A stretch of DNA of 64,000 nt from Isoetes taiwanensis. Its lineage: Eukaryota; Streptophyta; Lycopodiopsida; Isoetales; Isoetaceae. Positions 33,441 to 42,519 of this stretch are shown piece after piece. Both the position numbers and the translations under genes were made by a program. The notes under the pieces were generated by a model. The model did no database searches. It saw only the letters and a program-made list of their open reading frames with translations, and was not told the DNA's origin. How positions within the stretch are numbered: position 1 is the stretch's first letter; every line of letters starts with the position of its first letter. The stretch lies in assembly GCA_021234155.1 (NCBI GenBank), contig JAJEKV010000163.1:745642-809641 (forward strand), written 5' to 3'.

Positions 33441-34674
33441 AACGTTTAAAGAAAGATGGAGCATGCCGAAATACACTTGCAGATGCAGTTAACCCAAATC
33501 AGAGCATGTGTATCCTCAAACTCGTGGAATGCCCTTTCTTATTGTCTGGAATGGATGAATGTGTTAAAGATGAATGCAAGCTGGGCATTCTTGTTCTCCG
33601 TTCCTGAAAAAAATGAGATGTTTCAGCAAATAGGAAAAGCAAAATAGTCACCTACAACAAAATGTGAAATTTGCTGAATACTTCTACCTAAATCCGGCCA
33701 ATTTAAGAAAATTCAGCCGCTGGAACCCACTTGCTTGCTGTCTTTCTCATTTTGATTTTGCTTTCAGTTAATGTTTTGAAAAAAACTTAAAGAGAAAAAC
33801 TCAACCATGTATAGCCGGAAATGCTTTTTGTTGGCTAAAACTCATGCAGCTTATTTTGGCTTCCCAAAACAGTGCCTTGCTGGAAGAAACAGGTACGGGC
33901 AGTATCTCGGTTATCTTCATCATAAGAAATGAGGATCTACTGTAGCAGCCCAGTAAACAATGGCTATAAAACAGCCTCATCGAATCTCCCACCTTAGACC
34001 ATGGCTGTTGCCTTGCTGCACGGAACTCTGTGAGAAAAAACATTAGGGTTTTATCTTTTACGTCAGAGGGGAGGCTGCAAAACGAAGACTACCCTTACCT
34101 TTCCCTATGGAGAAGCAAAATCACCTGACTAACGCGTAAATGAAACAAATAATCTACTGAATATTGAAACCGAAGCTCCAGCATGCTATCTGGTTCAATG
34201 CCCTCTTCAGACGGAATGAAGGAGAGTGGGAAAATTTTTACCTGAAGCTCTAGCCTGGCCTGCTATGTGGGCGCCAAAGCAAGGCGGGATGAAAGCAGAA
34301 GGAAGGAGGCAGGATGAAGAAAGCGGCATCCCGGTTATGGCGGGGAGCCTGCAAAGAAAATTATTAGATAGGAAGAAACGTATAAGTGGAGCGTTAAACC
34401 CTTCTCCTAAAACTTTTCCATGCCGGATTTTAAATTTTCTGATTACAAAATTTCGCTTTTTGGCCGGATTTCGATGTCCACCGGCGGCCGGAAAAAAGAG
34501 GACACACCCCCCAAACACAATTTAAGTAAGTAGATGTAGGCAAAATATTAGCAGGAAAATTTCACACTACAATTAGGAGTTTTTCTTGGTTTTTCTGGCA
34601 ATTTTGAAGAATAGCTTTGTAGCTTGCCGGACAGGTTCAAAACTGCAAGAAACTTGATGTTTTAGGCTAAAAAG

Positions 34675-34688
34675 TTTCCCGAACCAAG
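34675..34688 (-). repeat. hAT 2 right terminal inverted repeat
   Basis: TTTCCCGAACCAAG, exact reverse complement of the left end. Confidence 0.92.
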
Positions 34689-34696
34689 CTAGAATG

Positions 34697-35604
34697 TATG
34701 GACTTCCTATGGCACAAACAACGGTGTGAATGCAAGGTTAAAATTTATGGAAGGAGAAATTTCACTCACTTGAAATTTCTCCGAAATTTTGAGTCGACTG
34801 GCCACGAACCCTGCGGAGGCCGGTAAGTGGCGGCGGTGCCGCCAGATCTGCTCAAAATTTCCTAGAGAAATTTCAACGGTGAGTGAAATTCTCCGACGAA
34901 ATTTTTTCCACCTTAAAATTTAGCCCATATGTTTGCCCTTTGACGGTTCTGTTTTTGCACTCTGGAGTAAAAAAACGAAGTAGTGGTTGAAAAGGGAAAT
35001 GGGTCGGATCTTGAGTCGGCAAACTTAGAATCAGGGGACAACTTCGTTGGGATGGAGACAGATGACAGTAAGGATATATATGGTGAAGTAGGGGAGGATA
35101 TCTCGATTTTAAACAACGGGCCCATCATACGAAACAAAACATGGGCGAAAACGGATATCTCGTAGAATAAAACCCAGATTTGCAAAGCGGGGCCCTCTAC
35201 TTAGAATAGCGGTGAGGCCTTCATTCAGTGGATTGGACTCGTCTGCAGGAATCAAGCCATGACTCCTGAAGAATCAAGCTAAAAAAAACTCCTGATAGGA
35301 TCATTGCTTCTGGAAGAAGATAGAAAGGAAGTGAAAACAGGAATCGCCCCACGAAAGGAAAGTCAAGATCCGCCGTTCTGATTGTTTGCATCCCCGGCCG
35401 GTTTGCATCCCCGGCTTCTATCCCCGGCTATGGCGTTTGCATGAAGCGGAGATGAAGAAGCTATGGCTATGGTACGTGCAAAAGCAGTAGAAGGCGGCGC
35501 CACCCAAAAACGCCACCACAGTTCAACATAAAATTTCGTTGTATAAAATATTGTTGAATTAGGGCAAAATTTTAAGGTGGTCAAAATTTTGGACTTCTTG
35601 TATG
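34697..35604. other. No gene recognised
   Basis: AT-rich flank of hAT 2. The motif GAGAAATTTCA/TGAAATTTCTC occurs in inverted form (34757, 34775 and 34864), giving local hairpin potential. An acidic 60-codon plus frame (34983-35165) has no recognisable relative. Confidence 0.3.
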
Positions 35605-35714
35605 GGGGGATGCCCACCGGGAGCACATTCCGGTGTGGGCGGTGGGGCCCCTTTGACCCGCTGGCGGGGAGCGAATCACCCGCCCTGCCGGAATGTGCGG
35701 CATGGGCATCCCCC
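35605..35714. repeat. Small inverted-repeat element, GC-rich core
   Basis: The arms GGGGGATGCCC...ACATTCCGG (35605-35633) and CCGGAATGT...GGGCATCCCCC (35688-35714) are near-perfect inverted repeats about 27 bp long around a GC-rich core of about 55 bp. The structure would fold into a hairpin. It resembles a miniature inverted-repeat element, but the target duplication is unclear. Confidence 0.65.
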
Positions 35715-37148
35715 ACAACATGGAAATGGGGAGCTTTCTCTTTTTTACGCCTTTTTCCTTCTAGCTGGCGGAGTTGGCGATGGTTTCCAAAGAAATCTAT
35801 GGCGATGGCGGAGGTGCGGGCGATGGGCGCCCGGAACTATGGCTTTCGCACCCGGGCTCGCGACGATGGAGCTCTGCAATCACGGTGGCTATGGCAGTCG
35901 ATTCCTTAGCTTTTTTTTTTTGTTTCTAGTGTTTTATCAGAAGCTTAGGTTTGCCGCTAACCATTTCTTGTTGATTTTCGTAAAGCGGGGCAAAAACTAA
36001 AAAGTTAGCGATTAAATCGATCGTGCCGAAGCTTTGATGTCGGTTTGTCTTTGGAAAAAGATGTATGATGCCATCTTAAGCCCCCCATGCATGCAAAGGA
36101 AGTCCATGCAAAAGAAGCATGCAAGCGAAGCCTCTGCAAGGCAAACCTTTGGATTATTGGAGTCGAGGCCGTTGCTTTAGGATGCAAAGCGGGGAAGGGC
36201 TTCTATCGCCATCGCTCTTTGTGCTCATGAAAAGCCCTTTCCATATTTTTCTTTATGCTTTCTAATGTTTGCTTGTTGTTGCAGCGTTAGCAGAGTTTCT
36301 TGATGTTCAGCAAAGTCAGCAGAGTTCAGCTTTTGCAAAGTTTCTTGAGTAGGTGCCGAGCAAGTCGTTTTTTGACCATGCTTTCTTTTCTTGCTCTTTA
36401 TATGCTTTCTTGGATTTTTGTAATAGAGTTTTGATTTGTAAAAGCGGCACCTATGTTGTTGAGCGATCGATTTGGTATTTGCTTGTAGTTCTTGAGTTTT
36501 TTCGACTTTCTTGCGATTGAAAGCGAGTTTTGTTCAGAAATTTATTGATTGTCTAAGGCCTACATTTCTAGGTTGCAAACCGATTTAATCGCTCGAGAGA
36601 ACCTCGATGCTCTTGGATTTTGTGGGTTCAAATCCCATAGTACATGAGTAAAGCGGCTATAACTTGTAACTTTTGTTGAGCACGGAATTTGCTTCCTTCT
36701 TTCCATTCGGATTAGGCGGATGCCACATGGCGATGTGGTTAGGTCCACCGCCGCGAATTTCGCGACCCATTTTCCATGTTGAATAGGGAAAGTCCTCGGG
36801 CTTGATTTGTAGGGTCAACCACGGGGAGGCCGGGTTGACCCTCAGGTTTCGAGGGTTGATCCTCGGTCGAGCACGGAGGGACTTTGCCCTACCGAGAAAA
36901 ATTAGGCCTTTCGCGATGGCGGAAAGACTTCTTACCTTCAATTCGCCATCGTGTCCAATAAGCGCTTTGACTTGTGGCGATGTTTCTTTTACTCAAACAT
37001 TGCATCTCGTCTTTCTTTGTTCTATAGAGATTTTTACTAAAGCTTTTCTGTTTTACGCGAAAAGGCAATTTCTACCGCGCATTCATCGATTCTACTCGCG
37101 CATTCTGTCGTGAGGAATTGAAGGTAAGAAATCTTTTCCAGTATCACG
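35715..37148. other. No gene recognised; contains a perfect hairpin
   Basis: No coding domain found. A 10-bp perfect stem AGGGTCAACC / GGTTGACCCT (36811-36820 and 36833-36842) with a 12-nt loop is present. A tRNA T-arm-like GTGGGTTCAAATCCCAT lies at 36625-36641 but lacks the rest of a tRNA. Confidence 0.35.
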
Positions 37149-37241
37149 GGAATGTCATTTTGTTGACATTCCTGTACAAGTGGACTAGCGAAGCCGACGC
37201 CGGCGTTAAGCGGAGGGCGGCGTTAATTCAACGGAATGTCA
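37149..37241. repeat. Small inverted-repeat element related to 42428-42519
   Basis: The left arm is itself a palindrome, GGAATGTCA-TTTTGT-TGACATTCC (37149-37172). A right arm GGAATGTCA lies at 37233-37241. Between them is a GC-rich core with GCCGGCGT and CGGCGTTAA. The core and right arm align with the element at 42428-42519. Confidence 0.6.
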
Positions 37242-38340
37242 AAATATGTTTTGATGAAATAACGGAAGTTCACCCTAGGGTTTATTCGTATTTTTTTTCT
37301 CTGTTTTTTTCCTCATTTCTTTGTGCGCCATAAGCGCGATCTTCGTGTTTGCGGTTGCGCTATTACCATTTTTGCTTCCGATAAAGCCATCTAGGTATTA
37401 GCATTACTTTGATGAGGTTTGAGAAGATTTGGGCGATCTCTTTCTCTCTTTCTGTTTTTGAACATTCTTGTTACTTTTTTTCCTTCCGCCATAGCTCGAG
37501 GTTCTCAGCGATTTTTTTTCTCAGTTCCTTCCGCTAAGCTCTTACGGGGCCAGTATTAGGAAGATCCTAATGTTGTGGAGCTTTAAAGCTTTGGATTGGC
37601 CGGATTTGAGCATGTTTTGGGGTCAGGATATCACGGGGAACGCAAAGCGTCATTACAAGCGACTCCTTTTCACTTCAGTTCTTTTTGCAAGATTTGAAGC
37701 GCAAGGCTTCTCTATTTTTGGATTTGGGGCGCAAGATTTCTCTATTTTGGATTTGGTAGCTCTGCTTGGTTAAATCTTGCTCGTCTTATCTCAACGTTCA
37801 AGAATCAAAAGGAAAAAAATCAAGAATCAAGATTTTGAAGCATTTTGCTTTGTAGTATCATTTTTTACATCCATAGCCATGATATATCATCCATTTCACA
37901 TCGCCATTGGGCGAGAAAATGTAAAGCAGGGCTTGCCTGCCGCTTCAAGTTCAACTGTTCCGTTTATTTTTTTGATTTAATGTGATGATCTCCTCACGGT
38001 TCTAGGTCTGCCGGAACAGAGCAGAGGGCTTCAAGAAACTGAATGCAACTAAAACTGGAATTGCAAGTAACTTCAAAACTTAATCACATTTCTGGAAAAG
38101 AAAATTATAGCAGAATGTGGGATAGAAGTAGCAGAATGAACCCTAGGTGAACTTTACGTTGCATGTCACAAAATTAGGGTAGCCCGTCAAATTAGAGTGC
38201 CAAAATATTTTACCTTTACAAGCTACTTTCTGGCCATACTTTTCCCCAAAAGAACAAAATCAGCAGGGTTTTATTTACCTACAACTTCCGTTAGACCAGC
38301 TCAAACCTGAGTTAAGCTTATTGATGGCTTGTGAGCACTA
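37242..38340. other. No gene recognised; 3' flank of the PPR gene
   Basis: T-rich with poly-T and poly-A runs and no coding domain. It is the downstream side of the minus-strand PPR gene. AATAAA on the minus strand is seen near 38270 (plus GTTTTATTTACC), a possible polyadenylation signal about 70 bp beyond the stop. Confidence 0.35.
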
Positions 38341-41013
38341 TTAAAAAATAGGTGCCAAAGCATAAATATTTGATAACAAGACAAATGCAGCATCATTCCA
38401 GGCCTCTAACTGACAGAGATTTTTCAATGCATATTCTGCTATGTTTATGTTTTGATGGACTTTACAAGCACCCATAAGAGATACCCATTCCAGTGGACGT
38501 GGTTGGAAAGGCATGGCATTGATAAGATCTTGTGCTGAATCTACATGGCCTGCACGACCAAGGAGATCGACAATGCAACCATAATTATGCACAGATTCTG
38601 TGATGCTATGATCCTGACTGATAGAAACAAAGTAGTGGCAACCTTCATGGACAAGGCATGCATGGCTGCAAGCAATCAAAATAGAACTAAATGAGATGTC
38701 ATTGGGTTTCATGCCTTCCTGTTGCATTTGATTGTATATATCTATAGCTTCCTTTGCAAAACCTTGTTGAGAATAGCCTGCAACCATTGCATTCCAAGAT
38801 ACAATATCTCTTCCAAGCATTCTATCAAAAACATCACAGGCGTGATGCATCTTCCCACACTTGGCATACATGTCAACAAGGGAGCTTCCAAGGAAACAAT
38901 CAATTTCATTCCCTCCTTTCAGGATGTCAGCATGGATCTTTTTGCCTTGCTGTAAACTTGATGTTGCTGCACATACAGCCAGCACGTTCACTCGGGTTAC
39001 GTCACTTGTGTCCACAATTTCCAATTGCATTTTTTTAAAAACACTTAAAGCGTCTATTGCAGATCCATTTTGAGTGTATCCTCCAATCATAGAATTCCAG
39101 GAAATCACATCATATCTGGGCATCCTACAAAAAACTTGGCATGCATACATTATGCTCCCACATTTGGCATACATGTCCACAAGGGCATTGGCAATAAATA
39201 AGTCAGATTCATAAATAGTGGGAAGGATGAAAGCATGAACCAACTTCCCCTTCTCCAGGGCAAGGATACCTGAACATGAACTCACTACACTAACAAAAGT
39301 TACCTCATTTGCTTCAATTGCTTCTTGATTCATATTGAAGAACAGGGCAATGGCTTCCGCCCCATTCGCATTGTGGTCATATGCTGCAATCATGGTAGTC
39401 CAAGAAACAACATTCTTCATCAACAACCAGTCAAAAATATTACGAGCGCTTTCTACATTTCCACAGATGGCATACATATCGATCAAACTATTGCCAATGG
39501 TCATGTTTGACACAAATTCAGCTTTTATTATTCTAGCATGAACAAGCTTCCCTTGCTCCAGCAATGACAAACTCACACATACACTCAATATAGTAACATA
39601 TGTGACCTTATTTGGCTGCAACCCCCCTTGCTGCATCTTCAAGTAAAACCTGAGAGCCTTATGGCCATGTCCATATCTCGAGTGTGCTGTAATTATACCG
39701 TTCCATGATATTGTGTCTCGAAATGACATCTCAGAAAAGATTTTGCATGCTTGTTCCAGGCTTCCACATTTTGCATACATGTTCACCAAAGCATTACTTA
39801 TAATCATATCAGTTTCAAATCTGGATTTCAAGATCTTGGCATGGATTACTTTGGCATGCCCTATGAATTGTAAATCTGAGCATGCACTAAGAACACTGAC
39901 ATATGTAACTTTGTCTGTTTTCATGCTTGGCATCTGTTGAAAAAAGTTGAGAGCTTCTTTACCATCTGCACAGTGCACAAGCCCTGCAATAATGGAATTC
40001 CATAACACAGTATCTGGTATTGACATTCTTTTAAACACTTTAAAGACATCTTCCTTGCTTCCACACTTTGCATACATATCAATAAGAGCACTTCCAATTA
40101 AAACATCTGAACCATATCCAACTAGTAGGATACATGCATGAATATATTTTCCGTATTCAAAAATTGCTATCTCTACAGTGCAAGCTTTGAGAGAACTAAG
40201 AAAAGTAGCTTTGTTTGGTTTCAACCCCTCCTGTTGCATTTGCTGGAAAAGCTTGAGGCCTTGCTTGCCATTTCCATCTAGAGCATATGCTGATATCATC
40301 ACATTCCATGAGACAGTATCTTGTGCATTCATCCTATCAAATGCATCATGCGCATCCTTCATGCTCCTGCACTTTGCGTACATATTAATGAGTGTGTTTC
40401 TGACAGAAATATCATAATGATAATGGGTCCTGGAAGTCCTAGCATGGATGAGTTTTCCTTGCCCAAAGGCTGTGAGTATGGAAAAGACAGTCAAAATGGT
40501 GATCACTGTCACCCTGTCTGGCTTGAAACCCTCATCTTCCATTTTCCTATACAAATTTAGAGCTTCCTTTGCATCCCCATCCTGAGTGTATGCTGTTAAC
40601 ATTATAGTCCAACTAAATATATTTCGCTCAGCCATCACATCAAATACCTTACGAGCATCACGTACACTATTACATTTTATATACATACTAATAATTTTAT
40701 TATCTAAGAAAATGGCTTCTAAGGATGGGTTTTTAACAAAATTAGCATGCACTTGCTTCCCTCCTGCAAGTGCCTTTGTTGTGATGCAAATCTCTAAATT
40801 ATGAAGACAGCTAACTAATTGCCGTCTTGTTTCCTTTGGATCAACAAAGCTGACCATTTCCAGTGACTCACTCAGCATTTCCTCTTTGCACGCCATTTTG
40901 ACTCCAAACTTTCCCACGCCTTTTTGACATTGCAAAGTCTGGTTCGATCCAACCAAACTGCCCAATTCATCCAGACCCATTGTTGGGTTATTTGTCAGAC
41001 AAGTCGAATTCAT
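38341..41013 (-). CDS. PLS-class pentatricopeptide repeat protein, C-terminally short E type
   Basis: A single 890-codon intronless frame, typical for plant PPR genes. I start it at the ATG at 41013; the triplet two codons upstream is GTG. Seven P-L-S rounds are marked by WN/WT blocks (FSWTIML, VSWNVMIS, VLWNSIIA, ISWNGIIT, VSWTTMIA, ISWNSMIG, VSWNAMVA), each with an (L/I)xxMYA(K/I)C(G/R) motif (ALIDMYAKCGS, SLVDMYAKCGK). The last repeats are followed by the CIVDLLGRAGH and PLEWVSLMGACKVHQN blocks and an E motif that stops at VLLSNIYALAPIF, before the usual E2/E+ and DYW parts. PLS PPR proteins bind organelle RNA and often guide C-to-U editing. Without a DYW domain this one would need a partner. 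No obvious transit peptide was judged by eye. No stops or shifts, so it appears functional. Confidence 0.92.
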   Translation of the reverse strand: MNSTCLTNNPTMGLDELGSLVGSNQTLQCQKGVGKFGVKMACKEEMLSESLEMVSFVDPKETRRQLVSCLHNLEICITTKALAGGKQVHANFVKNPSLEAIFLDNKIISMYIKCNSVRDARKVFDVMAERNIFSWTIMLTAYTQDGDAKEALNLYRKMEDEGFKPDRVTVITILTVFSILTAFGQGKLIHARTSRTHYHYDISVRNTLINMYAKCRSMKDAHDAFDRMNAQDTVSWNVMISAYALDGNGKQGLKLFQQMQQEGLKPNKATFLSSLKACTVEIAIFEYGKYIHACILLVGYGSDVLIGSALIDMYAKCGSKEDVFKVFKRMSIPDTVLWNSIIAGLVHCADGKEALNFFQQMPSMKTDKVTYVSVLSACSDLQFIGHAKVIHAKILKSRFETDMIISNALVNMYAKCGSLEQACKIFSEMSFRDTISWNGIITAHSRYGHGHKALRFYLKMQQGGLQPNKVTYVTILSVCVSLSLLEQGKLVHARIIKAEFVSNMTIGNSLIDMYAICGNVESARNIFDWLLMKNVVSWTTMIAAYDHNANGAEAIALFFNMNQEAIEANEVTFVSVVSSCSGILALEKGKLVHAFILPTIYESDLFIANALVDMYAKCGSIMYACQVFCRMPRYDVISWNSMIGGYTQNGSAIDALSVFKKMQLEIVDTSDVTRVNVLAVCAATSSLQQGKKIHADILKGGNEIDCFLGSSLVDMYAKCGKMHHACDVFDRMLGRDIVSWNAMVAGYSQQGFAKEAIDIYNQMQQEGMKPNDISFSSILIACSHACLVHEGCHYFVSISQDHSITESVHNYGCIVDLLGRAGHVDSAQDLINAMPFQPRPLEWVSLMGACKVHQNINIAEYALKNLCQLEAWNDAAFVLLSNIYALAPIF

Positions 41014-41879
41014 GCGCACGAATTTTTATAGCGAATAAATTCAAGAGTCTAGGTTCAAGCTAAATCCCACCATTGCAGGACAAAGACCATTGGCCGTCAT
41101 GCTGTTGGGTTATATGCTTGGACTATTAACAATAGCAGCCATTCAGAAATTGCATAAAGAAATCAGCAACGGATACCAGATTACTTCTAGTCAACAGAAC
41201 CGCAATAAGCATTTGGCACCAAAATGATGCACGATTCAATTCTTCGTAGTTCTTGGCTTTGCTTGTAGTATATTTCAGGCATTTTTTTTTGAGGAGTATT
41301 GGATATTCCAGGCATTTTGGGAGACCTGCGTTTTTGGGTTGCACGAAGGACAAACCCTAGGTGTGGATGGGGAGAAAATGAGATATGCCCCGCATATTTC
41401 GGAGACACTTGAAATAAGGGCTTGGATTTTTTATCCTTTTTTTTGAAGGACAACAAACTCTTATTCAATATCCACATAGGCAATACAACCTTTAGACGTA
41501 AAGTTTGGTTAGGGTTCATTCTGACCAATCCGCCAATGACCTGTCGCCACGTGTCATCTTTTCTTTCCCAGAACGTCCTCTTAGCTTGCATTTTAAGTTT
41601 TTAATCGTTATACTAAAATTTCTTCACCGTATACGGCGGTAGATACTGAAGTTTACTTGCATTCCCGTATTGTTACATGCATTCTAAGATTTTTACCTGC
41701 ATTTTGACTCGCATTGTTTTCTTGTTTTAGTTTTACAAAACATTGAAGATTCTTGCTTGAGGGAATTGAACCCAGGTCAAAGCACCGACAATGATTTTTT
41801 AACAAAATGCTTGAGCACCCTCTGATTCCTTCAAAAAAGACTTGAAGCGAAAGCAATCTTCAAAAGCGAAAACTCGAGG
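41014..41879. other. Upstream flank of the PPR gene
   Basis: A minus-strand TATAAA box lies at 41030-41025, only 12 bases from the chosen ATG. If it is used, transcription would start inside the frame and the ATG at 40980 (MGLDELG) would be the first one available. No coding domain is seen in the rest. A GAATTGAACCCAGG phrase at 41762 resembles an inverted tRNA T-arm without the rest of a tRNA. Confidence 0.35.
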
Positions 41880-42240
41880 AAATGAAAATCTTTGAAAGAA
41901 TAAAAGCTTCAAAAGCTTCAAAAAAAAGCTTCGAAAAGAAAAGAAAAGAAAAGAAAAAAAGCTTACCCATCACGGAGTTGTTGCCTGCGGAAGGAAAGCA
42001 TAAAAGCTTTGAAAGAATAAAAGCTTCAAAAGCTTCAAAAAGCTTCGAAAAGAAAAGAAAAGAAAAGCTTACCCATCAGGAGGATTTTGCCACGAAGGAA
42101 AGCTTTGAAAGAATAAAAGCCGAAAAGAAAAGGAAAGCAAAGCTTAGCCATCGTCGGGTTCTTTGCCCTGAAAAACACTCGTTAGAAAGAAAGACGAGAA
42201 AAAAATGGCTTTATGCATGCATAGAGTCATTTGCCGCGAA
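41880..42240 (+). repeat. Purine-rich tandem repeat, about 110-125 bp units
   Basis: Three imperfect head-to-tail units contain GAAAGAATAAAAGC, TTCAAAAGCTTCAAAAAGCTT, GAAAAGAAAAGAAAAG and CTTACCCATCA (or AGCCATCG) in order. The plus strand is almost all purine between HindIII-like AAGCTT words. An open frame (41882-42400) would encode a Lys/Glu/Ser-rich peptide with the repeated motif SFERIKASKASK, but nothing supports it as a real gene. Confidence 0.75.
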
Positions 42241-42427
42241 AAGAACGCGGTTAGAAAGAAAAAGCGAAACTAAGAACGGAGGAACAACAGGCCGTTGTAC
42301 AAATCGCCATGGGCGAGTGAGAAGCAGGGGTGCCATCGCCGGTGCCATCGCCGAACCAAAATCAGGCGAGCGCCATCGCCATAGCGGAGTTGCCGAATAA
42401 ACCCTAACAAAACTTTCACGTTGCAAC

Positions 42428-42519
42428 AATGTCCCTTTAGGGGACATTAAATATCGATACGCCTCGTGCCGGCGTCGGCGGCGTGTAACTTCCATCGAAA
42501 TGTCCCCTAAAGGGACATT
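42428..42519. repeat. Small inverted-repeat element with perfect 21-bp ends
   Basis: 42428-42448 and 42499-42519 are exact reverse complements over 21 bp (AATGTCCCTTTAGGGGACAT plus T). Each arm is itself close to palindromic. The 50-bp core holds GCCGGCGTCGGCGGCGT. The core matches the element at 37149-37241. Confidence 0.75.

Larger units (their letters stand above)
30975..34696 (+). mobile_element. hAT element 2, same family, probably non-autonomous
   Basis: The left end at 30983 is CTTGGTTCGGGAAA and the right end at 34675-34688 is TTTCCCGAACCAAG, the same 14-bp terminal repeat as hAT 1. Flanks are CTTGAATG (30975-30982) and CTAGAATG (34689-34696), a 7-of-8 target duplication. Element length is 3706 bp. 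The left 27 bp and the right 21 bp match hAT 1 almost base for base, but I see no transposase homology inside. A hairpin GCCCGGCGTTGCCGGGC lies near the left end (31059-31075). Interior sequence may include captured gene pieces (see 33361-33440). Confidence 0.88.

Noticed and set aside
34983-35165. Acidic 60-codon ORF
   Set aside because: Too short, no recognised family, and the flanks give no exon or promoter signal.
36600-36650. tRNA-like T-arm (GTGGGTTCAAATCCCAT)
   Set aside because: The 3' acceptor strand has no matching 5' strand at the right distance, no D-arm A-box fits, and no anticodon stem can be drawn. Probably chance or a SINE scrap.
38722-40804. Several plus-strand frames opposite the PPR gene
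   Set aside because: They are antisense shadows of the PPR coding sequence; their repeated phrases mirror the PPR repeats.
41755-41790. Inverted tRNA T-arm-like GAATTGAACCCAGG
   Set aside because: Only the B-box-like part is present; no cloverleaf can be formed.
41882-42400. 172-codon Lys-rich gene
   Set aside because: The frame is open because AAG/AAA/GAA repeats lack stops; no domain, intron or regulatory signal supports it. Kept only as a tandem repeat.
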